Source: Orobanche coerulescens
Lineage: Eukaryota > Streptophyta > Magnoliopsida > Lamiales > Orobanchaceae
DNA length: 64,000 nucleotides
Direction: 5' to 3'
Assembly (NCBI GenBank): GCA_033398695.1
Contig: CM065804.1
Location: 39,261,501-39,325,500, forward strand
The notes beneath the pieces were generated by a model. That model had not been told where the DNA came from. It saw only the letters and a list, made by a program, of their open reading frames with translations, and ran no database searches. Position numbers and translations under genes: made by a program. Positions 11,442-21,634 of this stretch are shown one piece after another; positions within the stretch are counted from its first letter, which is position 1; each line of letters starts with the position of its first letter.

Positions 11442-11805
11442 CCTTGTGTGCCGCGGCTCAGCCGAAGTGTGCCGCGGCACAGGGCGAAAAATCGCGCCCA
11501 GTGATCGGTAGACCGCTCTGTGTGCCGCGGCCCAGCAGAAGTATGCCGCGGCACAGGGCCAAAACTGCGCCCAGTGGTTCGGCAGTGTGCCGCGGCCCGG
11601 CCGACATGTGCCGCGGCACAAGGTACAGAAGGTTTTGGACGACAATATAACACAAGTGTGCCACGGCCCGGACGGGTGTGCCGCGGCGACTTCGGCCAGT
11701 GTGCGGCCGGCCGACATGTGCCGCGGCACATCTGAGCCGCTCGGCGAAAGTTGAAATTGTGTGTGCCGCGGCGCACAATCCTTGTGCCGCGGCCCACACC
11801 CCCCT
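11442..11805 (-). repeat. Gyp-A GTGCCGCGGCAC palindrome array
   Basis: About ten irregularly spaced copies of the 12-bp perfect palindrome GTGCCGCGGCAC or close variants (for example TGTGCCGCGGC near 11448, 11468, 11522, 11543, 11588, 11608, 11678, 11717, 11763, 11783) within 364 bases. Overlapping reading frames on both strands are forced by the repeats and are not genes. Confidence 0.8.
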
Positions 11806-11990
11806 TGGGTCCTAAAATGAAGAAAAATGACCCGGGTGTAATATCCGGATTTATTACAGTGTATTTCATCTGTATTCAAACCATGTAATATTTCGGATTG
11901 GTGATTTTGATTATTGGAGTATGATATTTAGTGCATTAATATCATTGTACATAAGTATAGCAACTTGCAAAATTGCTCATACAACATTGT

Positions 11991-12228
11991 GATAGCGCAC
12001 GCTAAGAATGTATCTTAACGCGCGCTATCGGGCCATTATTAGCGCACGCTATGCAGGTATGAGTAACGTGCGCTAAGGACTCAATTATTGAGCGGGGCAG
12101 CTGGCTCGTGCGCCAGCGGGACATGGGTCCGGATAAGATTCCCGCTGACGCACCCGGACAAAATCTGAAGTCAACCATTATTAGCGCACGCTAAGGGATG
12201 CTTAGTAGCGTGCGCTAACTTATCAATA
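11991..12228 (+). repeat. Gyp-B palindrome cluster 1 (TAGCGYRCGCTA) upstream of TATA
   Basis: Copies of TAGCG-NN-CGCTA, mostly with centre CA or TG, recur at about 11993, 12040, 12180 and 12208, with decayed copies at about 12018 and 12064. All lie within 250 bases directly 5' of the TATA-like box. Confidence 0.8.
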
Positions 12229-12238
12229 ATTCAGAAAT

Positions 12239-12245
12239 TATAAAT
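12239..12245 (+). promoter_or_regulatory. Gyp-B TATA-like box
   Basis: TATAAAT follows the palindrome cluster; the same string is at 19451-19457 in the 3' LTR and, on the minus strand, at 34193-34199 and 41464-41470 in Gyp-D. The likely U3-R transition lies just downstream. Confidence 0.5.
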
Positions 12246-13059
12246 GGGACATCAACCGTGTTGGCTTGCATTTCTTTCGCACTTTCCTCAACCTTGAGAG
12301 TTCAGAGAGTTGTAGAAATACTCCCATACACTTAGAACGCATATTGTTGATATTTATACATTGGTTACCACGTGGAATGTTCATGGAAGTGGAATAGCAC
12401 CTTGGAAGGGCATACAACCAACCGGAGTTGGATCTTACCTTACGGTTCAGTGATTTCGTCATTTTAAGGTATGTTCAATCTATCTCCAGACTTAGAGTTG
12501 GATTCTAACGATTTGGATGATCATGTTAACAAGATATGGATTTTCATAGATGAATTATCCAAGTATATCATGTTTGGAATAGTGAGTTGTATAAGCCTGG
12601 AATACCTTGATTATAATCATCATGATTCGAATCTTAGTACACTGAATATGTGAAGAGAAGCTTCTATCAATGGTTAACCGAATCTAATAGATGATTTCAT
12701 AATAATCTTGGACTAGACGTTAACATCCTTATTGTTAGATAAATTTAAAGGTCTGATCATGGAAGGATTTATCTAATATATATAGGACGTTTATCAACTT
12801 CAGTGGGATAATATGGACTGATATAGAGGTGTTGATATCAACCGTTTAGCTTTTCGTATTGTCGTATGAAGATTGGAAGTCGGAAAAGTATAGGGTTTTA
12901 TATTGGCATGCATATCCTTGAATCCGAAGTTGTCTTTATCCGTATAATCATTCATGAGGGTGTAGACATAGTATTCATGGAAGTAACATGAATTATCACG
13001 CAAGATTTCGTTGTTTCAAACATGGCAAGAACAGTTCTTGCTCGGCGATGAAGCGCCAT

Positions 13060-13282
13060 GCGAGATAGCGCCGCGCTATGATATGCGATGTAACGTGCGC
13101 TATCGGCGATTGTTAGCGTGCGCTACGTTTGGTACGTAACGTCGCTAGACCATCGGCGAGTCAAGCGGTGAGTCGGTGAGTGCGACCATGCATCGTTAGC
13201 GTGCGCTAGGCTCTGTTGTTTGCGTGCGCTATTGGACAGACGTAACGCACGCTACACAGAGTACTTAGCGTGCGCTAAGTTA
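13060..13282 (+). repeat. Gyp-B palindrome cluster 2
   Basis: A second group of TAGCGTGCGCTA-type palindromes lies about 800 bases downstream of the TATA-like box, for example near 13093, 13115, 13198, 13228, 13250 and 13267. It would be transcribed. It matches 20270-20490 in the 3' LTR and 33150-33375 / 40433-40650 in Gyp-D. Confidence 0.75.
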
Positions 13283-14203
13283 TTCGGGCAGATTGCAGTT
13301 TATGAACTTTTGACCGTTAATCGAATAGTTTAACATTCATACGACGTGAGATAAATCCTATATCATTTCTTTTGTTAAGGGTTGGTCTCATTACGCGATT
13401 GATTGAGGAGGACGACCTTCGAGTATTCATTTTCGTGGAAGTATTGTTATTGTCTTCAAATCGAGGCAAGTACCTTAATTGTTTTATGTATTGTTGTTAT
13501 ACATATTGCCGTGCATGTATGTCGTTATTGTGTGTCCACCTCGTGTTGGTCCGACGGGATCATCGGGGATCTATGCTAGCGTCATACTGGATCATCGGAC
13601 GGGTTTTCCACCACGGGTTGGTCGGCGGGATCATCGTGGGTTCTAGGCGATGAACGCTGGATCGATGGAATTACCATGTGTATGTATTGATATCATGTTG
13701 TGATTATCGATTGTGTATGTTATGTTTGAGTTTCGTAGGAGAAGACTCGTTGGTATTTTGTTGTTTACGTTATTATTATTTCCGGTGAGATAAGAATAAT
13801 ATGGTGTGGGCCTTGGACTAGCAGCGTTGGGCTAACCCCGTCGGGGTGAACATTTTGTTTGTGTTCGGGATCCGGGAGAGGTGGAAACAACCCTTTGGAA
13901 CAAGATGACGACGCGGGTGCAGCGTGCTGGCCCGCCCGGGTTTATTTCTCTTTCGTTTAGTCGTCATTGCAATACGTACTCGAGTACAAAGTAGTTGTGG
14001 TGATGTGAATTTGGTGATTTAATATTGAGTTCTGTTGGACAAATTGTACTATTTCCGTATTTTGGTCGATTTAATGTCTTGTAATTCCGTTATTTCCATT
14101 CGTCAGTACCTTTTTATACTTGTTCAATTCTTGACCTTGTAAATCCTTACGTAAAGGATTTACTGCACAGAATATTCCCGAATATATCGGGGTGTTACGA
14201 ATA

Positions 14204-14216
14204 TGGTATCGGAGCT
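14204..14216 (+). promoter_or_regulatory. Gyp-B primer binding site
   Basis: TGGTATCGGAGCT lies five bases inside the LTR and matches the initiator-Met tRNA type PBS (TGGTATCAGAGC) with one change. Gyp-C has the same variant at 31905-31917; Gyp-D and Gyp-E have the TATCAGAGC form. Confidence 0.8.
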
Positions 14217-14433
14217 AAGATTATGGATATCTTGGCCGTTGGGTTAAAATAGGGGTCATTTATGTCTTTTGGGGTAACCGGCCGTGAATGACATCACTGC
14301 ACTGCCTACGTCTTCATGCGAACAGTGGTTGTAAGTTCCTAAACTCTATCTCGTTCTTTGCATATTGTATTTCTTTATACTCGGATATTAGAACGATGTT
14401 GTTTTCTGTATATTGAGTATTTATGCTTACGGT

Positions 14434-16082
14434 ATGTTGAGAGGCGGACGTGGGCGTGGTCGCGGTCGTGGACGCGAGACGGAGAAATGCCGAAAGGAGG
14501 CGTCGCCTTCTAACCGAGCCGATCATAGCTCGTGAGCGCGGCAATCTGTTAATAATGAACCGAGATCTGCTGTGCAGAGATCCTTCGGCAAGTGGTGAAC
14601 CAGATGACTCGGTTCGCCCAGTCGTGGACCGAATGCAAGTGGCGGTAGGACTACGGCGAGGAGAGAGGCAACAAGGGATCCCGGATATGGGAAATCGAGG
14701 TGGCCGGTGGGTGCAAGAAGTGGCAAAGATGCAACCACCCAAATTCGACGGTATTTCCGAGACTCCCACACAGGATCATTGGTTAAAGGAGTGGAGAAAA
14801 TCTTTGCGGAATCAAGCGCCCCGGGCAATAGGAAAGCCTCTATCGCTCAATATTTTACGATAGGGAAGCGTCAGAATGGTGGGAAGCCATCCGGCCGGTA
14901 GACCATGATGCCGATTGGGCGAGTTTAGATTGATGATGGAAGCTCGATGTGCCCTCGTCTGTGAGGGAAGCCAAAGTTCGGGAGTTTTCTCGCTCGGCCT
15001 TCCGATGTGCGGTATCGAGCGATCAAGGCGTTTAACCAACGGTGGCATTTGTTCGACATCCGGTCGAGCAGATGCGAAATGATGATCCATTTCGATATGA
15101 GAATGAAACCAGAAGTTCGAGGTACATGTCCGGATTTGAATGTACCACACTCCGCCAATACCGGGATAAGGCGTTGGCATATGAGATCAAGGAAGCGGCC
15201 ATGGAGAAATTTGCGGAAACCAAGAAACAGAAAGTCTCTGGTACTTTTACAGAGCACAAGAACAGTGGGGCCCGTAAGGCCCAGTCATCTTTTCACTCTT
15301 TCAGGAAACCTCCGCACCCAGCTAGGAGCGGAAAGAACTTCGGGGCGACATCAACTTTTACTGATGTTACCAGGAAATGCTTTAACTGCGCCCAGACGGG
15401 GCACTATCGACGGAATTGCCCCCTTCCTGCCGTGATTTGTTTTGATTGTGGACGAGAAGGACATCGGGCGGTGTTTTGTGAAGAGGTTGCAAAATCTTTT
15501 AGAGCCCGTACACCACAGCCAGTCCAGAAGGAGGCCAGTATTCCACAGACGCAGCAAAGTGTTCAGATGCCTCAGACTTTTAGCCGCGGGCGAGGCAGAG
15601 GACAATGGGACCGAAAGGGGACATCGAGTGCCGGATCTGCTCCCCCATGTCTGTACGAAATGAGGAGGACAGACGATCAGGATGCTGCTGTCGCATCAGG
15701 TACTATCCAGATCCTTTCCCAGCCAGTTAGTGTTTTATTTGATACTGGAGCTACACATTCTTTCATATCCTTGTCTTGTGTAAATCGTTTGAATATTTCC
15801 GGTTTTCATGCTTGTGAACCTTATGTGGTTGGGTTACCGAGTGGAGAAAGAATTGTCGGAAACTTAGAAACTAGAAACTTCCCTGTATCATTTGGAGGCA
15901 GAGAGTGGCTCTCAAATCTGATCATTATAGAAATGCAAGGAGATGACCTGATACTCGGAGACGATTGGCTTAATCGGTACGGAGCAATTGTAAACTATCG
16001 AAGGAGGAATATCTCGCTGATCGCTGACGATGGTTCCGAGATTTTGTTTGAGGGATGGAAGCAGGAAGCTCGGGAAAGTTGA
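14434..16082 (+). pseudogene. gag: Gyp-B gag and protease, frameshifted
   Basis: Gag starts MLRGGRGRGRGRG at 14434, an Arg/Gly-rich N-terminus shared with Gyp-C and Gyp-D. The capsid part (VQEVAKMQPPKFDGISETPT near 14710-14770) is scattered over several frames to about 15040. From 15042 a frame of 346 codons stays open. It holds two CCHC knuckles (CFNCAQTGHYRRNC and CFDCGREGHRAVFC, about 15377-15480), an Arg/Gly linker, YEMRRTDDQDAAVASGT, and the retropepsin motif LFDTGATHSFI near 15735, followed by the conserved GDDLILGDDWL. The frame is lost after SEILFEGW near 16060. Compare the same region of Gyp-D at 37635-38507. Confidence 0.85.
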
Positions 16083-16135
16083 TCAAGGCGATGAAAGTGT
16101 CAAATTGTTGAAACAAGGTCTGCAGATGCTGGTGT

Positions 16136-19020
16136 TACGCAATGAAGAAAGAAGACGAAATGGTGGAACTTTCATCTATTCTGTTGTGAGCGAATTTCCG
16201 GATGTATTTCTGATGAATTACAGGCTACCTCCACGAAGGGATGTAGAATTTACTATTGGTGGAACACGGAGCAACACCAATTTCTAAGGCGCCGTATCGT
16301 ATGGCACCTCTTGAGATGTCTGGCGAAGAAGCGGTGGAGGAGTTCTTGGGCAAGGGCTATATTGACAAGCGTTTCACCACAGGAGCGCCGATTCTCTTTG
16401 TCCGAAAGAAGGATGGATCGCTCATTGTGTATTGACTATCGAGAGTGAACAAGATGACGATTAAGAACAAGTATCCGTTGCCACGGATTGATGATTTGTT
16501 TGACCAATTGCAAGGAGCAACGGTATTTTCTAAGATCGATCGAGATCGGGATACCATCAGCGAGGATTAAGGAGTCCGATGTTCCGAAATCGGCGTTCGA
16601 GAACCCGCTACGGGCATTATGAGTTTGTAGTGATGCCGTTTGGTCTCACTACTTTCTTTGTATTTATGCAATTGATGAGCAGTGTTCATTGAATTTTGGA
16701 TAAATTTGTGGTCGTGTTTATTGATGACATTCGGTGTATTCTAAGAGTCAGGAAGAACATGCGCGGCATTTGCGGATTGTATTGGAACTCTTGAGAAACG
16801 AGCAATTGTACGCCAAACTATCTAAGTGTGAATTTTGGCTAAAGAAGTAATGTTCCTCGGCCATGTGGTGTCGGCTAGAGGAGTCAGTGGATCCTCGGAA
16901 GATCGAGGCAATATTGGATTGGAAGCCTCGAAGAACGTAAAGAGGTCAGAAGCTTCTTAGGACTTCTTTGGATACTATCGTCGATTCGTGGAAGGGTTTT
17001 CTAAAATATCCCGCCCACTTACTCGACTCCTTGAGAAAACTCAAAAGTTTGAGTGGAATGAATTGTGTCGGATTAGCTTTGAGGAATTGAAGAAGAGATT
17101 GGACGGCACCGATTCTATCACTTAGCGAGAACCGAGGATTCATAGTTTACGGTGATGCTTGAACCAAGGACTTGGGTGCGTGTTGATGCGAGAATGATAA
17201 GGTGATCGCTTATGCATCGCGACAAGCTGAAACCTTATGAAGTGAATTACCCGACACATGATTTGGAACTAGCAAGGTGGTTTTGCCTTGAAGATTTGGA
17301 GGCATTATGCATGCGGGACTCACCGCCGGATCTTTACGGATCATAAGAGTCTCAAGTACATATTCGATCGAGAAAGAGTTGAATATGCGGCAAAGAAGAT
17401 GGTTGGAACCGATTAAGGACTATGACTTGGAGATTTTATATCATCCAGCAAAGCGAATGTAGTGGCCGATGCACTTAGCCGCAAACTGTCTCTATTCGAA
17501 TCTGGAGACATTGACCTCCCAACTTAGCCTTGGCGAGAGATGATTCGTGAAGGGATTGAAGTGTGGTTACAGAGAGTCCGGGGACAAGCATGCGTGATGG
17601 AAATAACCGTCATTAACCGAAGAAATCAAATCTAGACAGCAGATGACCCTCGATGATTCGGTTGCATGGCGAAGTGATCAAAGGAAAGGCCCCGGGTTCA
17701 TAATTCATGACGATGGAGTTACGAGATTTCGGGACCGACTCTGCGTTCCCAATGTTGATGTTCAAAGCAGGCGATTATGAAGGAAGCTCATAGTTCACCC
17801 TATTCTATCCACCCGGGCACCCGTAAAATGTATAAGGACTTGAAGCGGAATTTACGGTGGGGCAACATGAAGAAAGACGTAGCGGACTATGTTTGAAATG
17901 CTTGACTTGTCGTGAGTTAAGATCGAACATCAACGGCTCTTTGGAATGTTGAAGCCGCTTAGATCCACTGAATGGAAGTGGGAGGACATATCAATGGACT
18001 TCATCACTAATATGCCGAAAACCGTGAGGAATGAACATGATTTGGGTGATAGTTGATCGTTTAACCAAATCGGCTCATTTTCTAGGCATTAAGGATACGT
18101 GGGGACCAGAGAGGTTGGCACGAGTCTTTATTTCAGAGATAGTTCGATTACATGGTACGCCGAAGACCATTGGTTCTGATCGAGACGGCCGTTTTGTGTC
18201 TCACTTTTGGAAGGCGATTCATAAGGCCTTGGGGACCGAATTGAACTTGATGCGACTTATCACCCGATCGATGGACAATGCGAGAGAACTATACAAACGG
18301 TGGAAGATATGCTAAGGGCCTATGCCTTAGATTGGTCAAACGATTGGGAAGTTCATCTACCATTGATTGAATTTACTTACAACAATAGTTGGCATGCTTC
18401 CATTAAGATGGCACCGTTTGAGGCATTATACGGAAGGAGATGCGATCGCCCTTATGTTGGGACGATTCATCGGACTTGATCGAACAGAACCCGAGTTGAT
18501 CGAGCGGACTCGAGAGAAGATAGCCTTGATTCGTGAAAGGCCGTTGACCGCCCAGTCGCCAGAAATCTATGCGGACGTACGCCGCCGCCCATTGGAGTTC
18601 AAGACGAGATCACGTATGAAGGTTTCTCCTACCCGGGGAATCTTTCGTTTTGGTAGGAAAGGAAAGCTGAGTCCGAGATATATCGGACCATTTGAGATCC
18701 TCGAGAGAGTTGGGGAGTTAGCCTACAGATTAGCATTACCGCCGTCATTGTGTCATGTTCATAACGTGTTCCACGTATCCCAGTTGCGGAGATATATACC
18801 AGATCCCAGTCATGTCATCGATTTCGGCGAGATCGAAGTCGAACAGGATGGGACGTTTGAAGAAAGACCAGTCAAGATACTCGAGAGTCGAGTTAAGCAA
18901 CTGAGGAACAAGTCAATCGTTTTGGTCAAAGTTCAGTGGTCACGTCATGGAACGGAAGAAGCCACTTGGGAAACGGAAGCTGATATGAAGTTTAGATATC
19001 CCGAGTTATTTTCGTCTTGA
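16136..19020 (+). pseudogene. pol: Gyp-B RT, RNase H, integrase, chromodomain, heavily frameshifted
   Basis: Colinear with the near-intact pol of Gyp-D (34634-37573) but broken by many single-base indels. Recognisable pieces: [13 protein letters not shown] and the FIDD region (16480-16740), RNase H from about 17120, H2C2 finger about 17790-17930, integrase core [43 protein letters not shown] (18040-18170) and [13 protein letters not shown] 217-codon open frame at 18367-19020 covers the integrase C-terminus ([29 protein letters not shown]) and a chromodomain ([16 protein letters not shown]). The stop TGA is at 19018-19020. Indels cluster where Gyp-D has CAG/CTG words. Confidence 0.88.
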
Positions 19021-19055
19021 GTTTCGGGACGAAACTCCTTTTTAGTAGGAGAGTA

Positions 19056-21418
19056 TGTAATATCCGGATTTATTACAGTGTATTTCATCTGTATTCAAAC
19101 CATGTAATATTTCGGATTGGTGATTTTGATTATTGGAGTATGATATTTAGTGCATTAATATCATTGTACATAAGTATAGCAACTTGCAAAATTGCTCATA
19201 CAACCTTGTGATAGCGCACGCTAAGAATGTATCTTAACGCGCTATCGGGCCATTATTAGCGCACGCTATGCGGGTATGAGTAACGTGCGCTAAGGACTCA
19301 ATTATTGGCGAGGCGGTGGCTCGTGCGCCCGGTAGACATGTGTCCGGATAAGATTCCCAGCGCACCCGGACAAAATCTGAAGTCAACCATTATTAGCGCA
19401 CGCTAAGGGATGCTTAGTAGCGTGCGCTAACTTATCAATAATGCAGAAATTATAAATGGGACATCAACCGTGTTGGCTTGCATTTCTTTCGCACTTTCCT
19501 CAACCTTGAGAGTTCAGAGAGTTGTAGAAATACTCCCATACACTTAGAACGCATATTGTTGATATTTATACATTGGTTACCACGTGGAATGTTCATGGAA
19601 GTGGAATAGCACCTTGGAAGGGCATACAACCAACCGGAGTTGGATCTTACCTTACGGTTCAGTGATTTCGTCATTTTAAGGTATGTTCAATCTATCTCCA
19701 GACTTAGAGTTGGATTCTAACGATTTGGATGATCATGTTAACAAGATATGTATTTTCATAGATGAATTATCCAAGTATATCATGTTTGGAATAGTGAGTT
19801 GTATAAGCCTGGAATACCTTGATTATAATCATCATGATTCGAATCTTAGTACACTGAATATGTGAAGAGAAGCTTCTATCAATGGTTAACCGAATCTAAT
19901 AGATGATTTCATAATAATCTTGGACTAGACGTTAACATCCTTATTGTTAGATAAATTTAAAGGTCTGATCATGGAAGGATTTATCTAATATATATAGGAC
20001 GTTTATCAACTTCAGTGGGATAATATGGACTGATATAGAGGTGTTGATATCAACCGTTTAGCTTTTCGTATTGTCGTATGAAGATTGGAAGTCGGAAAAG
20101 TATAGGGTTTTATATTGGCATGCATATCCTTGAATCCGAAGTTGTCTTTATCCGTATAATCATTCATGAGGGTGTAGACATAGTATTCATGGAAGTAACA
20201 TGAATTATCACGCAAGATTTCGTTGTTTCAAACATGGCAAGAACAGTTTCTTTCGGCCAAGATGGCGCCATGCGAATAGCGCACGCTATGATATGCGGTG
20301 TAACGTCGCTTATCGGCGATTGTTAGCGTGCGCTACGTTTGGTACGTAACGTCGCTAGACCATCGGCGAAGTCAGGCCGGGTCGGTGAGGTCTCGACCAT
20401 GCATCGTTAGCGTGCGCTAGGCTCGTTGTTTGCGTGCGCTATTGGCGATGCATAACGCACGCTACACAGAGTACTTAGCGTGCGCTAAGTTATTCGGGCA
20501 GATTGCAGTTTATGAACTTTTTACCGTTAATCGAATAGTTTAACATTCATACGACGTGAGATAAATCCTATATCATTTCTTTTGTTAAGGGTTGGTCTCA
20601 TTACGCGATTGATTGAGGAGGACGACCTTCGAGTATTCATTTTCGTGGAAGTATTGTTATTGTCTTCAAATCGAGGCAAGTACCTTAATTGTTTTATGTA
20701 TTGTTGTTATACATATTGCCGTGCATGTATGTCGTTATTGTGTGTCCACCTCGTGTTGGTCCGACGGGATCATCGGGGGATCTATGCTAGCGTCTTGTTG
20801 GATCATCGGACGGGTTTTCCACCACGGGTTGGTCGGCGGGATCATCGTGGGTTCTAGGCGATGAGCATTTGGATCGATGGAATTACCATGTGTATGTATT
20901 GATATCATGTTGTGGTTATCAGTTGTGTATGTTATGTTTGAGTTTCTCGTAGGAGAAGACTCGTTGGTATTTTGTTGTTTGCGTTATTATTATTCACCGT
21001 GAGATATGAATAATATGTTGTGGTACTTGTACTAGCATCGTTGTGCTAACCCCTTCGGGGGTGAACATCTTGTTTGTGTTCAGGATCCAGGAGAGCTGGG
21101 AAACAACCACTGGAACAGTATGACGACGAGGGTGCAGAGTGATGTCCCGACCGGGTTTATTTATCTTTCGTTTATTCGTCATTTCAATAAGTACTCGAGT
21201 ACAAAGTAGTTGTGGTGATGTGAATTTGGTGATGTAATATTGAGTTCTGTTGGACAAATTGTACTATTTCCGTATTTTGGTCAGATTTAATGTACTGTAA
21301 TTCCGTTATTTCCATTCGTCAGTACCTTTTTATACTTGTTCAATTCTTCAGCCTTGTAAATCCTTACGTAAAGGATTTACGGCGCTGTAATATTCCCGAA
21401 TATATCGGGGGTGTTACA
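19056..21418 (+). repeat. Gyp-B 3' LTR
   Basis: Begins TGTAATATCCGG after a short purine-rich run (TAGTAGGAGAG). Same order of boxes as the 5' LTR: palindromes 19210-19432, TATAAAT 19451-19457, palindromes 20270-20490, GGTCCGACGGGA 20758-20769, hairpin box 21023-21068, terminal hairpin 21356-21380, end GTGTTACA. Confidence 0.92.
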
Positions 21419-21634
21419 CCGGGAAGAGAATAAAGCAATAGGAATCAATATTTGGGAAACAAAAACACGAGATGGAAGCACGGCAATCCCGAAACGGTGG
21501 TTCCGCACAACAATAATGAGAATCAGATCAATAGATGACGGAAAAGATATACTGAAAGATATACGAAGGTCACTACAATCGAAAAATACACCGGAAATGA
21601 AAAATACAAGGGGAAGAGAAATGCGGATATTACA

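Larger units (their letters stand above)
11837..14198 (+). repeat. Gyp-B 5' LTR
   Basis: Pairs with 19056-21418. Contents in order: palindrome cluster 1 (11991-12228), TATA-like TATAAAT (12239-12245), palindrome cluster 2 (13060-13282), tandem repeat with GGTCCGACGGGA (13548-13559), the GCTAACCCC hairpin box (13815-13853), terminal hairpin (14139-14163), then GGTGTTAC. TTGAC on the complement near 12170 is a W-box-like core. Confidence 0.9.
11837..21418 (+). mobile_element. Gyp-B: full-length chromovirus (Ty3/gypsy), inserted in Gyp-A
   Basis: TGTAATATCC to GGTGTTACA, 9582 bases, flanked by the duplication CCGGG (11832-11836 and 21419-21423). LTRs are 2362 and 2363 bases. The interior encodes gag with two CCHC knuckles, an aspartic protease, RT, RNase H, H2C2 plus core integrase and a C-terminal chromodomain, in the usual chromovirus order. 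Long LTRs and the [15 protein letters not shown] chromodomain suggest the Tekay/Del clade. Coding is riddled with single-base indels. Many of them sit where the sister copy Gyp-D reads CAG or CTG, so part of the damage may be sequencing error. Confidence 0.93.
10008..21634 (-). mobile_element. Gyp-A: solo LTR (2.04 kb), split by Gyp-B
   Basis: Begins TGTAACACCCC and ends GGATATTACA, the mirror of Gyp-B ends, so it lies in minus orientation. Flanked by the 5-bp duplication GCTTA at 10003-10007 and 21635-21639. Its two pieces (10008-11836 and 21424-21634) add up to 2040 bases. No internal gag or pol is present, so it is a solo LTR left by LTR-LTR recombination. It shares with Gyp-B, C and D the 12-mer TCCCGTCGGACC (10775-10786), the GGGGTTAGC hairpin box (10426-10464) and a terminal hairpin (10046-10067), despite little other identity. 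Confidence 0.85.

Noticed and set aside
11442..11805. CRISPR-like array of regular palindromic repeats
   Set aside because: Spacing is irregular, the repeat is a 12-bp palindrome, there are no cas genes, and the stretch lies in a plant LTR; it is a U3 repeat array.
11355..11879. Long reading frames on both strands (up to 174 codons)
   Set aside because: They are forced by the GC-rich GTGCCGCGGCAC repeats and have no domain or start context.
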